NCBI RefSeq assembly: GCF_027118995.1
Contig: NZ_CP098242.1
Span: 1,426,001-1,490,000, forward strand
Origin: Oxalobacter vibrioformis
GTDB taxonomy: Bacteria > Pseudomonadota > Gammaproteobacteria > Burkholderiales > Burkholderiaceae_D
Direction: 5' to 3'
Length of the DNA: 64,000 nucleotides
Below, one piece after another: positions 38,570 to 48,527 of the stretch (positions are counted from its first letter, which is position 1; the number at the start of each line of letters is the position of its first letter). The notes under the pieces are model-generated. The model was not told the origin of the DNA. It worked only from the letters and a program-made list of their open reading frames with translations, and made no database searches. The position numbers and the translations under genes are program-made.

Positions 38570-39478
38570 CTATATTTCATCCTTCATCCGCAGTGCCTGA
38601 TCATACAGCCGGTTTTTCTTGATACCGGTGATTTTGGCCGCAAGGGATGCCGCCTGGCTGACAGGGCATTCAGCCAGGAGGATGGATAAAATGCGCGCGG
38701 CTTCTATTTCATCCTTGTCCATGCCGGATGGTTGTCCCTCCACCAGCAGGACAAATTCTCCTCGGGCATGGTTGGGATCAGCATCAAGCCAGCTTTGCGC
38801 TTCTGATAACCGGCAGCCGTGTATTTCTTCAAAAAGTTTTGTGATTTCACGGGCAATGACAATCCGGCGCTCCGGACCGAAGACGGTGTAAAGCGATGCC
38901 AGTGTTTCTTTTATCCGGTGTGGTGCTTCATATATCACCAGTGTTGCCGGCATGTTTTCCAGTAATTTGAGGGCGGTTTCTCTGGCAGCCGTTTTTGCCG
39001 ACAAAAATCCGGCAAAATAAAAATGATCGGCGGGAAGACCGCCGGCAGAAAGCGCGGCAATGGCAGCAGAAGTGCCCGGAACAGGTATGACGCGAAATCC
39101 CGCAGAACGCACGGCATCAACAAGCAGGTATCCGGGATCGGAGATTGCAGGGGTTCCGGCATCAGAGACCAGCGCGATCTTTTCCCCTCTGGCGAGTCTT
39201 TGGATCAGTTGATCCGTCATCCGGCGTTCATTGTGCTGGTGCGTTGCAATCAGTTCTTTTGAAAGGCCGTATTGGGCAAGAAGGGTTCCTGTTATGCGGG
39301 TATCCTCACAGGCAACAGCATCGACCAGTGAGAGGATATGGAGTGCCCGAAGACTGATGTCCGCGGCATTTCCGATCGGTGTTGCCATCACATATAATGT
39401 GGATGCAGGGTAATCCTGCCGGATGACCCCTTGCATGAGTCGGGCCAGATTTTTTAACTTGTCATTTTCATCATTCAT
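38570..39478 (-). CDS. rsmI: 16S rRNA 2'-O-methyltransferase RsmI
   Basis: 302 residues from ATG 39478; the frame is open further upstream but would overlap the divergent yraN. Tetrapyrrole-methylase fold: VMATPIGNAADISLRALHIL, the AVACEDTRITGTLL motif, ALVSDAGTPAISDPGYLLV and PGTSAAIAALSAGGL. Methylates C1402 of 16S rRNA. Divergent from yraN with about 110 bases between, the usual arrangement. Confidence 0.95.
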   Translation of the reverse strand: MNDENDKLKNLARLMQGVIRQDYPASTLYVMATPIGNAADISLRALHILSLVDAVACEDTRITGTLLAQYGLSKELIATHQHNERRMTDQLIQRLARGEKIALVSDAGTPAISDPGYLLVDAVRSAGFRVIPVPGTSAAIAALSAGGLPADHFYFAGFLSAKTAARETALKLLENMPATLVIYEAPHRIKETLASLYTVFGPERRIVIAREITKLFEEIHGCRLSEAQSWLDADPNHARGEFVLLVEGQPSGMDKDEIEAARILSILLAECPVSQAASLAAKITGIKKNRLYDQALRMKDEI

Positions 39479-39588
39479 CAGTTGTCCATCCATAAGTCTG
39501 CTATGATTGTGCGCGAGTGCGGGGTTAAAAACAAGCCGCGCTGTCTGTGTTTGACTGGATAAATCCTTTTCAGGGAGAAACAGGAAGC

Positions 39589-39954
39589 ATGCAGAATACA
39601 ACGGCGCCAAAGACCCGGTTGCCATCCGGTCAGGCCGGAGAAAACAAGGCGCTGGATTATCTGATCAAACAGGGCCTGGTTCTGGTGGCGCGTAATTTCA
39701 GCAGCCGGATGGGCGAAATCGACTTGATAATGAAGGACCGTGACACCCTGGTGTTTATCGAAGTCAGAAAACGCAGTAAAGGAAATTTTGGTGGTGCGGT
39801 AGCAAGTATCACCCGTGCAAAACAGCAGCGCCTGGTAAAAACGGCGCAGCTTTTTTTGCAGAAAACAGTAAAGACACCCCCCAGCCGGTTTGATGTGGTT
39901 GCATTGGATGGCGACGACATTACCTGGCTGAAAAATGTGATTGATGAAATGTAA
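39589..39954 (+). CDS. yraN: YraN/UPF0102 family protein
   Basis: 121 residues from ATG 39589, preceded by CAGGAAG. Restriction-endonuclease-like fold: [33 protein letters not shown] and [10 protein letters not shown] carry the conserved Glu, Asp and E-x-K positions. Role uncertain (a nuclease role is inferred). Next to rsmI and diaA as in most proteobacteria. Confidence 0.92.
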   Translation: MQNTTAPKTRLPSGQAGENKALDYLIKQGLVLVARNFSSRMGEIDLIMKDRDTLVFIEVRKRSKGNFGGAVASITRAKQQRLVKTAQLFLQKTVKTPPSRFDVVALDGDDITWLKNVIDEM

Positions 39955-39989
39955 TCCCTTTCGACAGACAGGGAAAAGATACGAAAACG

Positions 39990-40586
39990 ATGAGAAATCA
40001 GCGCATACTCGGACACTTTAATGAAAGCGTCGACCTGAAGATGCAGGCCGCAGCCGTTTTGGCACCTCCCATTTCAGATGCGGTTGACATGATGTTTGCC
40101 GCCCTGTCCCAGGGAAACAAGATTTTAGCCTGTGGCAATGGAGGCTCTGCCGCAGATTGCCAGCATTTTGCGGCAGAGCTTGTTGGCCGTTTTGAGCGTG
40201 ACCGCCTGCCCTTGCCGGCTATTGCACTGACAACCGATACCTCCATTCTTACGGCGGTTGGCAATGATTACGGATTTCAGGATGTTTTTACCAAGCAGGT
40301 ACAGGCATTCGGGCAACCTGGAGACATCCTGCTGGCGATTTCCACTTCCGGTAATTCCACCAATGTCATTGCCGCTATCGAGGCCGCCAAGGATCGTGAT
40401 ATGGGCGTCATTGCCATGACTGGTAATGGCGGCGGCAGGATCGAAGAGCTGCTCTCGGAAGTTGATGTGCATATCTGTGTGCCGCATGCCCGGACAGCCC
40501 GTATTCAGGAAGTGCACCTTTTAGTGATTCATTGCATCTGCGATGGCATTGATGCGGCATTATTTGGAGGAGATATTGATGAGTAA
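39990..40586 (+). CDS. SIS-domain protein, DiaA type
   Basis: 198 residues, one sugar-isomerase domain with [20 protein letters not shown] and [16 protein letters not shown]. DiaA binds DnaA and times replication initiation; GmhA (sedoheptulose-7-P isomerase) is a close paralogue. The yraN-diaA-BON lipoprotein order points to DiaA rather than GmhA. The next gene overlaps its stop by eight bases. Confidence 0.88.
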   Translation: MRNQRILGHFNESVDLKMQAAAVLAPPISDAVDMMFAALSQGNKILACGNGGSAADCQHFAAELVGRFERDRLPLPAIALTTDTSILTAVGNDYGFQDVFTKQVQAFGQPGDILLAISTSGNSTNVIAAIEAAKDRDMGVIAMTGNGGGRIEELLSEVDVHICVPHARTARIQEVHLLVIHCICDGIDAALFGGDIDE

Positions 40587-41268
40587 GGAAAGCACAGCAG
40601 TAACCCGGTGGAAACGTTTGTTGGGCATTTGTCTCCTGTGTTCGACAGCAGCGCTGGTACTTCAGGCCTGTATGCCGACGGTTATTGTTGGTGGCGGAGT
40701 GGCTGGCACGATGGCCGCATCGGACAGGCGGACGTTCGGGACGCAAACCGAAGACCGCACGATTGGTTTCAAGGGTGAGTCAGTGGCGGATTCGATTGTC
40801 GGTAGCCAGGGGCATGTTAGTGTCACCAGCTTTAACCGGATGGTGTTGATCACCGGTGAAGTGCCCAATGAGGGAATGAAAACCCGGGTAGCCAGCGAGG
40901 TGAAACAGATTCCCAATGTCAGAAATATTATCAATGAGCTGGAGATTGCCGCCCCATCCAGTTTGAGTTCCCGTTCCAGTGATTCCCTGATTACGGCAAA
41001 AGTTGCCGCCAGTTTTCTCAATACGGATGGTCTGTATGCCAATTCACTCAAAACGGTAACCGAGCGTGGCAATGTCTATCTGATGGGACGTGTGACAGAG
41101 CGTGAGGGAAATCTGGCTGCCGAGGTGGCAAGAGGCGTTCCCGGCGTACAGCGTGTGATCAAGGTTTTTGAACATATCAGCGAAGAAGAGCTGGATCAGA
41201 TGAAAGCACAGGATGTCTCGGCAGCAGAGGCTACCCGCTCGGATCAGGATGGCGAGGAATATCGCTGA
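40579..41268 (+). CDS. BON-domain lipoprotein (DolP/YraP-like), copy 1
   Basis: 229 residues from ATG 40579, with GGAGGAG upstream. Lipobox LVLQAC at about residue 32. Two BON domains (about 60-130 and about 140-210) with [19 protein letters not shown] and [13 protein letters not shown]. DolP protects outer-membrane integrity. A second, similar gene follows after a terminator. Confidence 0.93.
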   Translation: MSKESTAVTRWKRLLGICLLCSTAALVLQACMPTVIVGGGVAGTMAASDRRTFGTQTEDRTIGFKGESVADSIVGSQGHVSVTSFNRMVLITGEVPNEGMKTRVASEVKQIPNVRNIINELEIAAPSSLSSRSSDSLITAKVAASFLNTDGLYANSLKTVTERGNVYLMGRVTEREGNLAAEVARGVPGVQRVIKVFEHISEEELDQMKAQDVSAAEATRSDQDGEEYR

Positions 41269-41291
41269 CCCCCCTTCTCACCTCATGTCGC

Positions 41292-41322
41292 AAACAGGGA
41301 ACCTTGTGTTCCCTGTTTTCAT
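41292..41322 (+). terminator. Terminator after BON lipoprotein copy 1
   Basis: An 11-bp perfect stem, AAACAGGGAAC (41292-41302) with GTTCCCTGTTT (41308-41318), a five-base loop and a T-rich tail. Confidence 0.85.
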
Positions 41323-41479
41323 TTATTTAAAGGGTAAAACCCCCGATTATAGCCGGATAGTACCGCTTCATGCGTTGATACAATCCTGCAAAATGTCATA
41401 TTTCCGGCACAGGCAGGTTCATTCAAGTTTTTCTGGATCGGTGACGTAATTGATGTGACATGATCTGGACGAGATGGTG

Positions 41480-42175
41480 ATGAATCCGCAACGTACGAAA
41501 ATGATGGGATGGAAACGCTGCCTGGTAACAGGTTGTTTATGCCTGGTTATGGCGGCCTTGCTTCAGGCCTGCATGCCGCTCACGATCGCCCGCACTGGCG
41601 TGTCCGGTACCATGGCGGTAACGGACAGGCGCACTTTTGGCACCCAGATCGAAGACAAAACGATCAGCTTTAAGGGAGAATCTGTTGCTGACGCCATCGT
41701 CGGCGACTCGGGACATGTCAATGTCACCTGTTTTAACCGCCTGGTCCTGATTACCGGAGAAGTGCCGCATGAGGAAATGAAGGTACGGGTGGAACGCGAG
41801 GTGGCGCGTATCCCCAACGTTAAAGGTATTGTGAATGAACTGGTGCTTGCCGCCCCCTCCAGCCTGAGCGCCCGCTCCAGTGATTCGCTGATTACCGCAC
41901 AGATAGCCGCGCGCTTCGTGAATGCCGAGGGCCTTTATTCCAATTCAAGAAAAACGGTAACCGAGCGGGGCACGGTTTATCTGATGGGACGTCTCACCCA
42001 ACAGGAGGGAGATATTGCGGCGAAAGTTGCCAGTATTGTTCCGGGTGTCCAGCGCGTGGTCAAGGTTTTTGAATATATCAGTGAAGAAGAACTGCAAAGA
42101 ACAAGGGGGAGTCATCCCGACACGAATGTCAGCATTTCGCGCAATCAGTATCAGGATGATGAAGAATATCGCTAG
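41480..42175 (+). CDS. BON-domain lipoprotein, copy 2
   Basis: 231 residues from ATG 41480 (41474 is also possible). Same plan as copy 1: lipobox [33 protein letters not shown], two BON domains, ISEEEL and a DDEEYR end matching DGEEYR of copy 1. By eye about two thirds identical. A tandem duplicate with its own leader, so expression of the two may differ. Converges with the cyclo-ligase gene. Confidence 0.92.
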   Translation: MNPQRTKMMGWKRCLVTGCLCLVMAALLQACMPLTIARTGVSGTMAVTDRRTFGTQIEDKTISFKGESVADAIVGDSGHVNVTCFNRLVLITGEVPHEEMKVRVEREVARIPNVKGIVNELVLAAPSSLSARSSDSLITAQIAARFVNAEGLYSNSRKTVTERGTVYLMGRLTQQEGDIAAKVASIVPGVQRVVKVFEYISEEELQRTRGSHPDTNVSISRNQYQDDEEYR

Positions 42176-42208
42176 GCGCCGTTTGTCTCAAAACCAACAC
42201 ATGATTTA

Positions 42209-42808
42209 TTACGGGATGGGACCGGTTTCGGTGATGATGCAATCCATGGGGATGTCATATTCGTCAATGGGGAAGCGGCTTTGAAGGCATGAGTAAGCGA
42301 TCCCGATGGTATGCGGGCGGGGTTCTTGCTCCAGTGTCCGGTCAAAATAACCGCCGCCATAACCCAGTCTGAAGCGCTGGGCCGTGTATCCCAGGCACGG
42401 AATCAGCAATGCCTGGGGGAGGGGGACAAAATCCCTGATTCCCGGGGTGGAAATGCCATAGCTGTCCTTTACCAGCGGATCACCCGGCAGCCATTTCGCA
42501 AATTGCAGGGGAGCCGCTTTTTTGACGACAACCGGCAGTGACAGGATGATGCCTTTTCGGGACAGGGTGTCATAAAGTGCCATCAGGTCCGGTTCATTTT
42601 GGGTGGAAAAGTAAACGCCAAGCGTTGTCAGTGAGCGGGTTTTCAGGTGATGTTCAATGTGTTCGCCGATTTTTGTGTCCCACTGCGCCCGCTTATTGTC
42701 ATCCAGAGAGAGCCTGACAGAGAGCAGGGAGCGGCGAAGCACTGGCTTGATATCTTCCGGATGGTCAGTGGCCTTCATATGAGGCGTCGTATCTGGTGGT
42801 ACACTCAT
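42209..42808 (-). CDS. 5-formyltetrahydrofolate cyclo-ligase
   Basis: 199 residues. Converts 5-formyl-THF to 5,10-methenyl-THF with ATP. Family motifs: GVYFSTQNEPDLMAL, LLIPCLGYTAQRFRLGYGGGYFDR. Start ATG 42808 or 42778. Divergent from slt with about 39 bases between; no room for a 6S RNA gene, which often sits beside this gene in other bacteria. Confidence 0.93.
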   Translation of the reverse strand: MSVPPDTTPHMKATDHPEDIKPVLRRSLLSVRLSLDDNKRAQWDTKIGEHIEHHLKTRSLTTLGVYFSTQNEPDLMALYDTLSRKGIILSLPVVVKKAAPLQFAKWLPGDPLVKDSYGISTPGIRDFVPLPQALLIPCLGYTAQRFRLGYGGGYFDRTLEQEPRPHTIGIAYSCLQSRFPIDEYDIPMDCIITETGPIP

Positions 42809-42847
42809 AGCTGGATACCAAATAGTTGAATAAAAGCGGGGTAAGTT

Positions 42848-44764
42848 GTGCGTAAGTATCTGAAAAATATTTCATTATTCCTGAGTGCGCTCCTGATGGC
42901 AGGCGTGGCGCACGCGTTACCGGATCTGTCCACTACATCGGCGCAGGATGACGTATTCCTTGAATTGCGTGATGCCGTGCGCAAGCAGGATGCTGCCAGG
43001 GTGGAACGGCTTGCTGCCAGTCTTTCGGATTATCCTGTTTCATCCTATGTGGAATATTATCGCCTGAAATCGCGTATTGAAACGGCCGGCGAGCCGGAAA
43101 TCCTGGGATTTATTTCACAATACGAAAACACCGCCATTGCAGACCGGCTACGCAATGACTGGTTGCTTGTGCTTGGGAAAAGAGGCCAATGGGCCACGTT
43201 TGACCGGGAATATCCGCTTTTTCAACTCAAGGATGATTCGCAGTTGAGGTGCTATGCGCTCGTTTCAAGAGCCGTACAGGGCGAGGATGTTGCCAGCGAG
43301 GCCAGGATACTGCTCGATATGCCGCGTAAGAACGGTGATGCCTGTTATACCCTCATTTCCACGCTCAAGCAAAAGGGACAGTTCAATGCGGATGATCTCT
43401 GGTTTCAGGCCCGCACTGCAGCAGAAGGCAGCTCTGCCGGAACGATAAAGCGGCTGGCAGGGCTGGCAGGCGCGCTGCCGGCAGATGTCTCGCGTGCGCT
43501 GGATATGCCGGCAGCTGTTTTGTCCAGGGGGCCGGGAACAGGGCAGGCGGCTCATGAAGTGTTTATTCTGGCGCTCGGGCAACTGGCCAAAAAGGACCAT
43601 CAGCAGGCCGCAGAGAGTCTGAAGGGGGCGGAGAGCCAGCTGACGCCATCCGAACGGAAGGCGGCATGGGCACAGATTGCGCTTCCGGCATCACTTTCCC
43701 TTGCGGCAGATGCGCTGAGCTACTGGAAAAACGCACAGGGCGCACCGCTTACCCGCCATGCACAGGAATGGCGGGTAAGGATGGCGCTTCGCTCGCATGA
43801 CTGGAAAGCGGTCAGCCAATGGATTGATGACATGCCGGAAAAAGTCAGGGATGATGCCGCCTGGGTTTACTGGAAAGGTCGTGCGCTCCAGTCAGCAGGA
43901 GACAGCCAGGAAGCGCGCCGTTATTTCACCAGTATTGCGGATCAACATCATTTTTATGGTCAATTGGCACTGGAAGAACTGGGAAAAAAGATCACCGTGC
44001 CAGAAATGGCCAAGCGGGTAACAGAAGCGGAAATTGCGCCAATGGCAAACAATCCCGGATTTCAGCTTGCCCTGAAATTCTTTTCCCTGAATATGCGTTT
44101 TGAAGGTGCCCGGGAATGGAACTGGCAGTTGCGGGGAATGAATGACCGACAGTTGCTGGCGGCAGCAGAATTTGCCAAACGCAGCGGTGTGCTGGACCGG
44201 ATGGTCAATACCTCAGACCGGACACGTGATGAAATCATTTTTACCCAGCGCTTTCCCATGCCGTTCAAGGAAAACATGAAAACGGCCACCCAGGATCTTG
44301 GGCTGGACATGTCCTGGGCATATGGCCTCATTCGCCAGGAATCCCGCTTTATCATGGATGCGCGATCTACTGCAGGGGCATCCGGCCTGATGCAGCTGAT
44401 GCCGGCAACCGCCCGGCTGGTGGCAAAAAAAATCGGTCTTGCTGACTACAGTGCCTCACAGATCAACACCCTGGAAACCAATATCCTGCTGGGCACCAAT
44501 TATCTGAGAATGATGATGGATCAGCTTGGCAATTCCGAAACCCTGGCAACTGCCGGATACAATGCCGGCCCGGGAAGACCCCGCGCCTGGCGATCGAGGC
44601 TGACACGTACCGTTGAGGGCGCAATTTTTGCAGAGACGATACCGTTTAATGAAACACGGGATTATGTCAAGAAAGTCATGTCCAATGCGGCGTATTATGC
44701 TGCCTTGACAGAGGGCCGTCCCCAATCACTGAAAAAGCGCATGGGCAAAGTATCGCCCCCTTGA
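42848..44764 (+). CDS. slt: Soluble lytic murein transglycosylase
   Basis: 638 residues. Starts at GTG 42848. Signal peptide about 1-23. A long alpha-superhelix (about 40-460) precedes the lysozyme-like SLT domain, with catalytic Glu in GLIRQESRFIMDARS, then ASGLMQLMPATAR and TAGYNAGPGRP. Cuts peptidoglycan in the periplasm to anhydro-muropeptides. Confidence 0.96.
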   Translation: MRKYLKNISLFLSALLMAGVAHALPDLSTTSAQDDVFLELRDAVRKQDAARVERLAASLSDYPVSSYVEYYRLKSRIETAGEPEILGFISQYENTAIADRLRNDWLLVLGKRGQWATFDREYPLFQLKDDSQLRCYALVSRAVQGEDVASEARILLDMPRKNGDACYTLISTLKQKGQFNADDLWFQARTAAEGSSAGTIKRLAGLAGALPADVSRALDMPAAVLSRGPGTGQAAHEVFILALGQLAKKDHQQAAESLKGAESQLTPSERKAAWAQIALPASLSLAADALSYWKNAQGAPLTRHAQEWRVRMALRSHDWKAVSQWIDDMPEKVRDDAAWVYWKGRALQSAGDSQEARRYFTSIADQHHFYGQLALEELGKKITVPEMAKRVTEAEIAPMANNPGFQLALKFFSLNMRFEGAREWNWQLRGMNDRQLLAAAEFAKRSGVLDRMVNTSDRTRDEIIFTQRFPMPFKENMKTATQDLGLDMSWAYGLIRQESRFIMDARSTAGASGLMQLMPATARLVAKKIGLADYSASQINTLETNILLGTNYLRMMMDQLGNSETLATAGYNAGPGRPRAWRSRLTRTVEGAIFAETIPFNETRDYVKKVMSNAAYYAALTEGRPQSLKKRMGKVSPP

Positions 44765-44919
44765 AGCAAAAAAAGGGTTGCTCTGCAGAAAAAGGGGATT
44801 GGCGGTATCATAGAGATGAAAGCATTGTAAAAACAACGCCTTTCATGCTGGATGGTCCTTTTTTATTGAATCCGGCTGTAATGTCCATATCTGAAACTGG
44901 CTGAGCAAAGGGGACAGAC

Positions 44920-46245
44920 ATGAAAATCTACACTGTTGGCGGCGCTGTTCGCGACATGATACTCGGGTTGCCTGTACGGGACCGGGACTACATCGTGGTT
45001 GGCACAACAATTGATGTGATGCTGCTTCTCGGCTTTCAGCCGGTTGGAAAGGATTTTCCGGTTTTCCTGCACCCGCAGACCAAAGAGGAATATGCCCTGG
45101 CAAGAACGGAGCGCAAGACGGGGCCGGGGTACAAGGGGTTTGTCTTTCATGCCGAGCCGGATGTGACACTGGAAGAAGATCTCGCCCGGCGTGATCTCAC
45201 CATGAATGCTATGGCGCTCTCCAAGGATGGCGAGCTGATCGACCCGTTCGGCGGCCAGGAGGATCTGAAAAACCGGGTTTTCCGGCATGTATCGCCTGCC
45301 TTTGCTGAAGACCCGGTACGGATATTGAGACTTGCCCGTTTTGCTGCGCGCTTTCCCGATTTCACCATCGCGCCTGAAACCATGGATCTGATGAAAAAGA
45401 TGGTTGAATCAGGTGAAGTGGATGCCCTGGTGCCTGAGCGGATCTGGCAGGAGCTTTCACAGGGGCTCATGGAGAAACAGCCGTCGCGCATGTTCATGGT
45501 CATGCGGGAATGTGGCGCCCTGAAACGCATTCTTCCGGAGCTGAATGCGCTGTGGGGAGTACCGCAGCCGGAGCAGTGGCATCCGGAAATCGACACGGGT
45601 GTTCATACCATGCTCGCACTTGATTATTCGGCAAAACAGGGCTATCCGCTTCAGGTTCGTTTTGCTGTCCTCCTGCATGATCTTGGCAAGGGGACAACAC
45701 CATCCCATCAGTGGCCGCACCACCGTGCGCATGAGGAAAGAGGGGTACCGCTTGCAGAAGCCGTCTGTCGCAGGCTGAGGGTTTCCAACATGTATCGGGA
45801 TATTGCCATTATGACGACGCGCGAGCACGGCAATATCCGGCGCAGTCGTGAGTTGCGTTCCAGAACGCTTGTCATGTTGCTGGAACGCTGTGACGCATTC
45901 AGAAGGCCTGAACGCTTCATGAATGTAATTGATGCGACAGAATGCGATCTGCGCGGGCGGAAATCCGAAACCGTCAGCAAGGAAAATATTGAGTTCCCGC
46001 AACGGGAATTCTGGCAACGCGTTCTGGATGCGGCTCGCAGTGTGGATGCGGCTGCCATTGCGCAATCGATGGAGGGCGAGATGGATGAAATCCCGCGCAT
46101 GCTTCATCGGGCAAGGGTCGACGCGGTGTCCGACATGGTTATCGCCACTTACATCACCCCTGGCGCAAGTGACGAAGCGCAAAAGGACGAAGCCCTGGCA
46201 CAGCAGGAACCACAGCCATCGGTGTCAGCCACGCAGTCAAACTGA
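44920..46245 (+). CDS. cca: tRNA CCA nucleotidyltransferase, multifunctional
   Basis: 441 residues. Nucleotidyltransferase head with VGGAVRDMILGLPVRDRDY, the RRDLTMNAMA motif and RILRLARFAARF, then an HD domain (VLLHDLGKGTTP, with HH at 720-type spacing later) as in the E. coli enzyme with phosphatase/phosphodiesterase activity. Adds or repairs the tRNA 3' CCA. C-terminal Gln/Glu-rich tail of about 25 residues. Confidence 0.96.
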   Translation: MKIYTVGGAVRDMILGLPVRDRDYIVVGTTIDVMLLLGFQPVGKDFPVFLHPQTKEEYALARTERKTGPGYKGFVFHAEPDVTLEEDLARRDLTMNAMALSKDGELIDPFGGQEDLKNRVFRHVSPAFAEDPVRILRLARFAARFPDFTIAPETMDLMKKMVESGEVDALVPERIWQELSQGLMEKQPSRMFMVMRECGALKRILPELNALWGVPQPEQWHPEIDTGVHTMLALDYSAKQGYPLQVRFAVLLHDLGKGTTPSHQWPHHRAHEERGVPLAEAVCRRLRVSNMYRDIAIMTTREHGNIRRSRELRSRTLVMLLERCDAFRRPERFMNVIDATECDLRGRKSETVSKENIEFPQREFWQRVLDAARSVDAAAIAQSMEGEMDEIPRMLHRARVDAVSDMVIATYITPGASDEAQKDEALAQQEPQPSVSATQSN

Positions 46246-46361
46246 CAGCCGCCCCTGCCGTTTTCGACTTTTTATGTCTTCAGACAGTATTTTTATCCCT
46301 GAGGGATGAGAGACAGCTATCTTTCGGTTAGAATCACGCCATGCGTAATTGATGGGTCAGC

Positions 46362-47381
46362 ATGTCAGCACTCTATTATCCTTTTGCCCGAACCATACCC
46401 GAACCGGGTGTCCCGATGGATGTGGCTCCCGGTATCAAATGGCTGCGTATGCCACTGCCGTTTGCCCTGGATCATGTGAATCTGTGGATGGTCGCCGACA
46501 ATGACGGATGGTGCCAGATAGATACCGGCCTGACCTGGGAGCCCATCAAGGAAATCTGGCGACAGCTTTTTCAGACACACAAGCTGACTCGCCAGATGGT
46601 GACACACTATCATCCGGATCATGTCGGGCTTGCCGGATGGCTGCACCAGGAAAAGGGTCTCGAACTCTGGATGACGCAGGGAGAGTATCTCACGGCCCAG
46701 GCGGTTGCCGAAGGGTCGGGCAGCTATGACGTCGATTCCATGGTCGAGCTGTTCCGTCATCACGGGCTGGACAGGCGGCGTCTGGATACCTTGAAACGCA
46801 GGGGGAATATCTACCGGGTCGGCGTACCCCTTCTTCCACCGGTTTTTCGACGTCTGTTTGACGACCAGGTTATCCGGATTGGATGGCATGACTGGCGTGT
46901 AATCGTCGGTTACGGGCATGCTGTTGAGCATGCCGGATTTTATTGTGAGGCGCTGAAAGTATTGATTGCAGGCGATATGCTGTTGCCCAGTATTTCGACA
47001 AACATCCCGGTCGTGGCGCCCAACCAGTATGACAATCCGCTGAAACTTTATCTGGACTCCCTGCAGCGCTACCGCAGCCTGCCGGAAGACACGCTGGTTT
47101 TGCCCTGCCATGGACGTCCCTTTGTGGGTGCCCATAAACGGGTCGATTTTCTGGAAGAACATCACCGTAATCGATGCAATATCATTCTTGAAGCCATCCG
47201 CGACCCCCGGACAGCCTGTGAACTGCTCCCTGTTCTGTTTGACTGGGGCGAACTCGATGCCCATCAACTGATGTTTGCCATGGGTGAATCCATCGCCCAC
47301 CTGAATTATCTGGAAGCACAGAATCGCGTAAAACGGATTGAAGATCAGATGGCAGGAATTGTCCGTTTTCAGATTGCCTGA
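46362..47381 (+). CDS. Metallo-beta-lactamase-fold hydrolase
   Basis: 339 residues. Metal site THYHPDHVGLAGW (HxHxDH, about residue 83), later GHAVEHAGFY and IAGDMLLPSIS, and a C-terminal winged-helix region as in LACTB2-like/BLAI proteins. Likely a thioesterase or other hydrolase; substrate unknown. Confidence 0.88.
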   Translation: MSALYYPFARTIPEPGVPMDVAPGIKWLRMPLPFALDHVNLWMVADNDGWCQIDTGLTWEPIKEIWRQLFQTHKLTRQMVTHYHPDHVGLAGWLHQEKGLELWMTQGEYLTAQAVAEGSGSYDVDSMVELFRHHGLDRRRLDTLKRRGNIYRVGVPLLPPVFRRLFDDQVIRIGWHDWRVIVGYGHAVEHAGFYCEALKVLIAGDMLLPSISTNIPVVAPNQYDNPLKLYLDSLQRYRSLPEDTLVLPCHGRPFVGAHKRVDFLEEHHRNRCNIILEAIRDPRTACELLPVLFDWGELDAHQLMFAMGESIAHLNYLEAQNRVKRIEDQMAGIVRFQIA

Positions 47382-47402
47382 ATCGACAGAACGGTGTTTG
47401 TC

Positions 47403-48098
47403 TCAATAGCTGAGTAACTGCAGCAACCAGGGCGTCAGTAAACCGGTCAATGTGCCATTCAGTATGAGTCCCAGGCTGGAATAAGCTCCCTGACGTGCAT
47501 TTTTTTCCATCGCATGAGCCGTTCCAACCGCATGGGCTGCCGCACCCAGGGCCAGGCCTTGCGCAATCCGGCTTCGCACACGGATCAGCTTCAAAAATGG
47601 CAGGCCAACTATCGCGCCCAAAATGCCGGTCAAAATCACAATGACAGCCGTCAGCGCCGGAATACCGCCAAGCACACGTGACACTTCCATGGCAATGGGC
47701 GTGGTGGCTGATTTGGGCGAAAGCGAGACACACACCTCGGGTGATGCGCCCAGCACATAGGCAATAAAGACGGCGGAAAAAACACCAACAATACATGCAA
47801 CCAGTTGGGAGGCAAAAATCGGCACAGCCTGCTTTTTGATCTGTTCCAGTTGCTGGTATAGCGGCACCCCCAGCGCAACGATGGCGGGTTTGAGCAGGAA
47901 AGCAATATAACGGCTGCCGTTTTCATACGTGTCATAGGAAATATTGCCGGCTTTCAGGATCAGGATAATGATGGCAATAGCCAGCAGGATCGGATTCAGC
48001 AGCACCCAGCCCAGCCGCCGCTGCAGCAATTGCGCACCCCAGAAAACGGCGATGGTCAGAGTGATAAATAGGACTTCGCTATGCAGGAAATGACTCAT
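47403..48098 (-). CDS. lrgB: LrgB/CidB-family membrane protein
   Basis: 231 residues, about seven membrane helices. Family stretch SLSPKSATTPIAMEVSRVLG is intact, plus GAAAHAVGTAHAMEKNARQG. Partner of LrgA; the pair is linked to murein-hydrolase control or to export of small acids. Overlaps lrgA by four bases. Confidence 0.92.
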   Translation of the reverse strand: MSHFLHSEVLFITLTIAVFWGAQLLQRRLGWVLLNPILLAIAIIILILKAGNISYDTYENGSRYIAFLLKPAIVALGVPLYQQLEQIKKQAVPIFASQLVACIVGVFSAVFIAYVLGASPEVCVSLSPKSATTPIAMEVSRVLGGIPALTAVIVILTGILGAIVGLPFLKLIRVRSRIAQGLALGAAAHAVGTAHAMEKNARQGAYSSLGLILNGTLTGLLTPWLLQLLSY

Positions 48099-48439
48099 GA
48101 GCGCCGCCGAAAGAGTTGGTAGGTCCAGCCGGTTGCCGCCAGCACAATCAATGTGCTTAAGATGGTGGCAATGGTAATGGGGAGCAGCTCTGCTGCAATC
48201 AGATCAAAATACAGCATGAGCGCGACACCGGGCGGAACGAAAAAAAGACCGAAGTGCGCCAGCAAAAAGTCGGAAATACCCTTGACCCATTCCAGCCTGA
48301 TCCAGCCAATAGTCAGGAGGAAGGCTAAAAGCAGCATACCGATCAGAGAAGAGGGAAACTTGGTTCCCGTCAGATCAACAACCAGTTCACCAAAAGCCAG
48401 GCAGAGAAAAATGATGACACATTGCCGGAGGATATGCAT
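48095..48439 (-). CDS. lrgA: LrgA/CidA-family holin-like protein
   Basis: 114 residues, four membrane helices, with FPSSLIGMLLLAFLL and the FVPPGVALM stretch typical of the family. First gene of the pair. Confidence 0.92.
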   Translation of the reverse strand: MHILRQCVIIFLCLAFGELVVDLTGTKFPSSLIGMLLLAFLLTIGWIRLEWVKGISDFLLAHFGLFFVPPGVALMLYFDLIAAELLPITIATILSTLIVLAATGWTYQLFRRRS

Positions 48440-48527
48440 GGTATGTCTCTATGCAAAGGGATAACAAAGCATACTTTACAGGATAACGCGGCCGAGAAAA
48501 ACAGGAAAATCGGGCTTGGGAAAGGGA

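Noticed and set aside
39796..39803. Second GCGGTAGC, a possible ops
   Set aside because: It lies inside yraN coding sequence with no polysaccharide operon downstream; treated as chance, and a reminder that short ops matches occur randomly.
42809..42847. Possible 6S RNA gene next to the 5-formyl-THF cyclo-ligase gene
   Set aside because: The gap to slt is only about 39 bases, far too short for a 6S RNA of about 180 bases.
46365..47300. Long minus-strand open frame (311 codons) opposite the metallo-hydrolase
   Set aside because: It lies wholly opposite a gene with clear HxHxDH metal-site motifs, and its translation has no recognisable domain; it is a by-product of codon bias.
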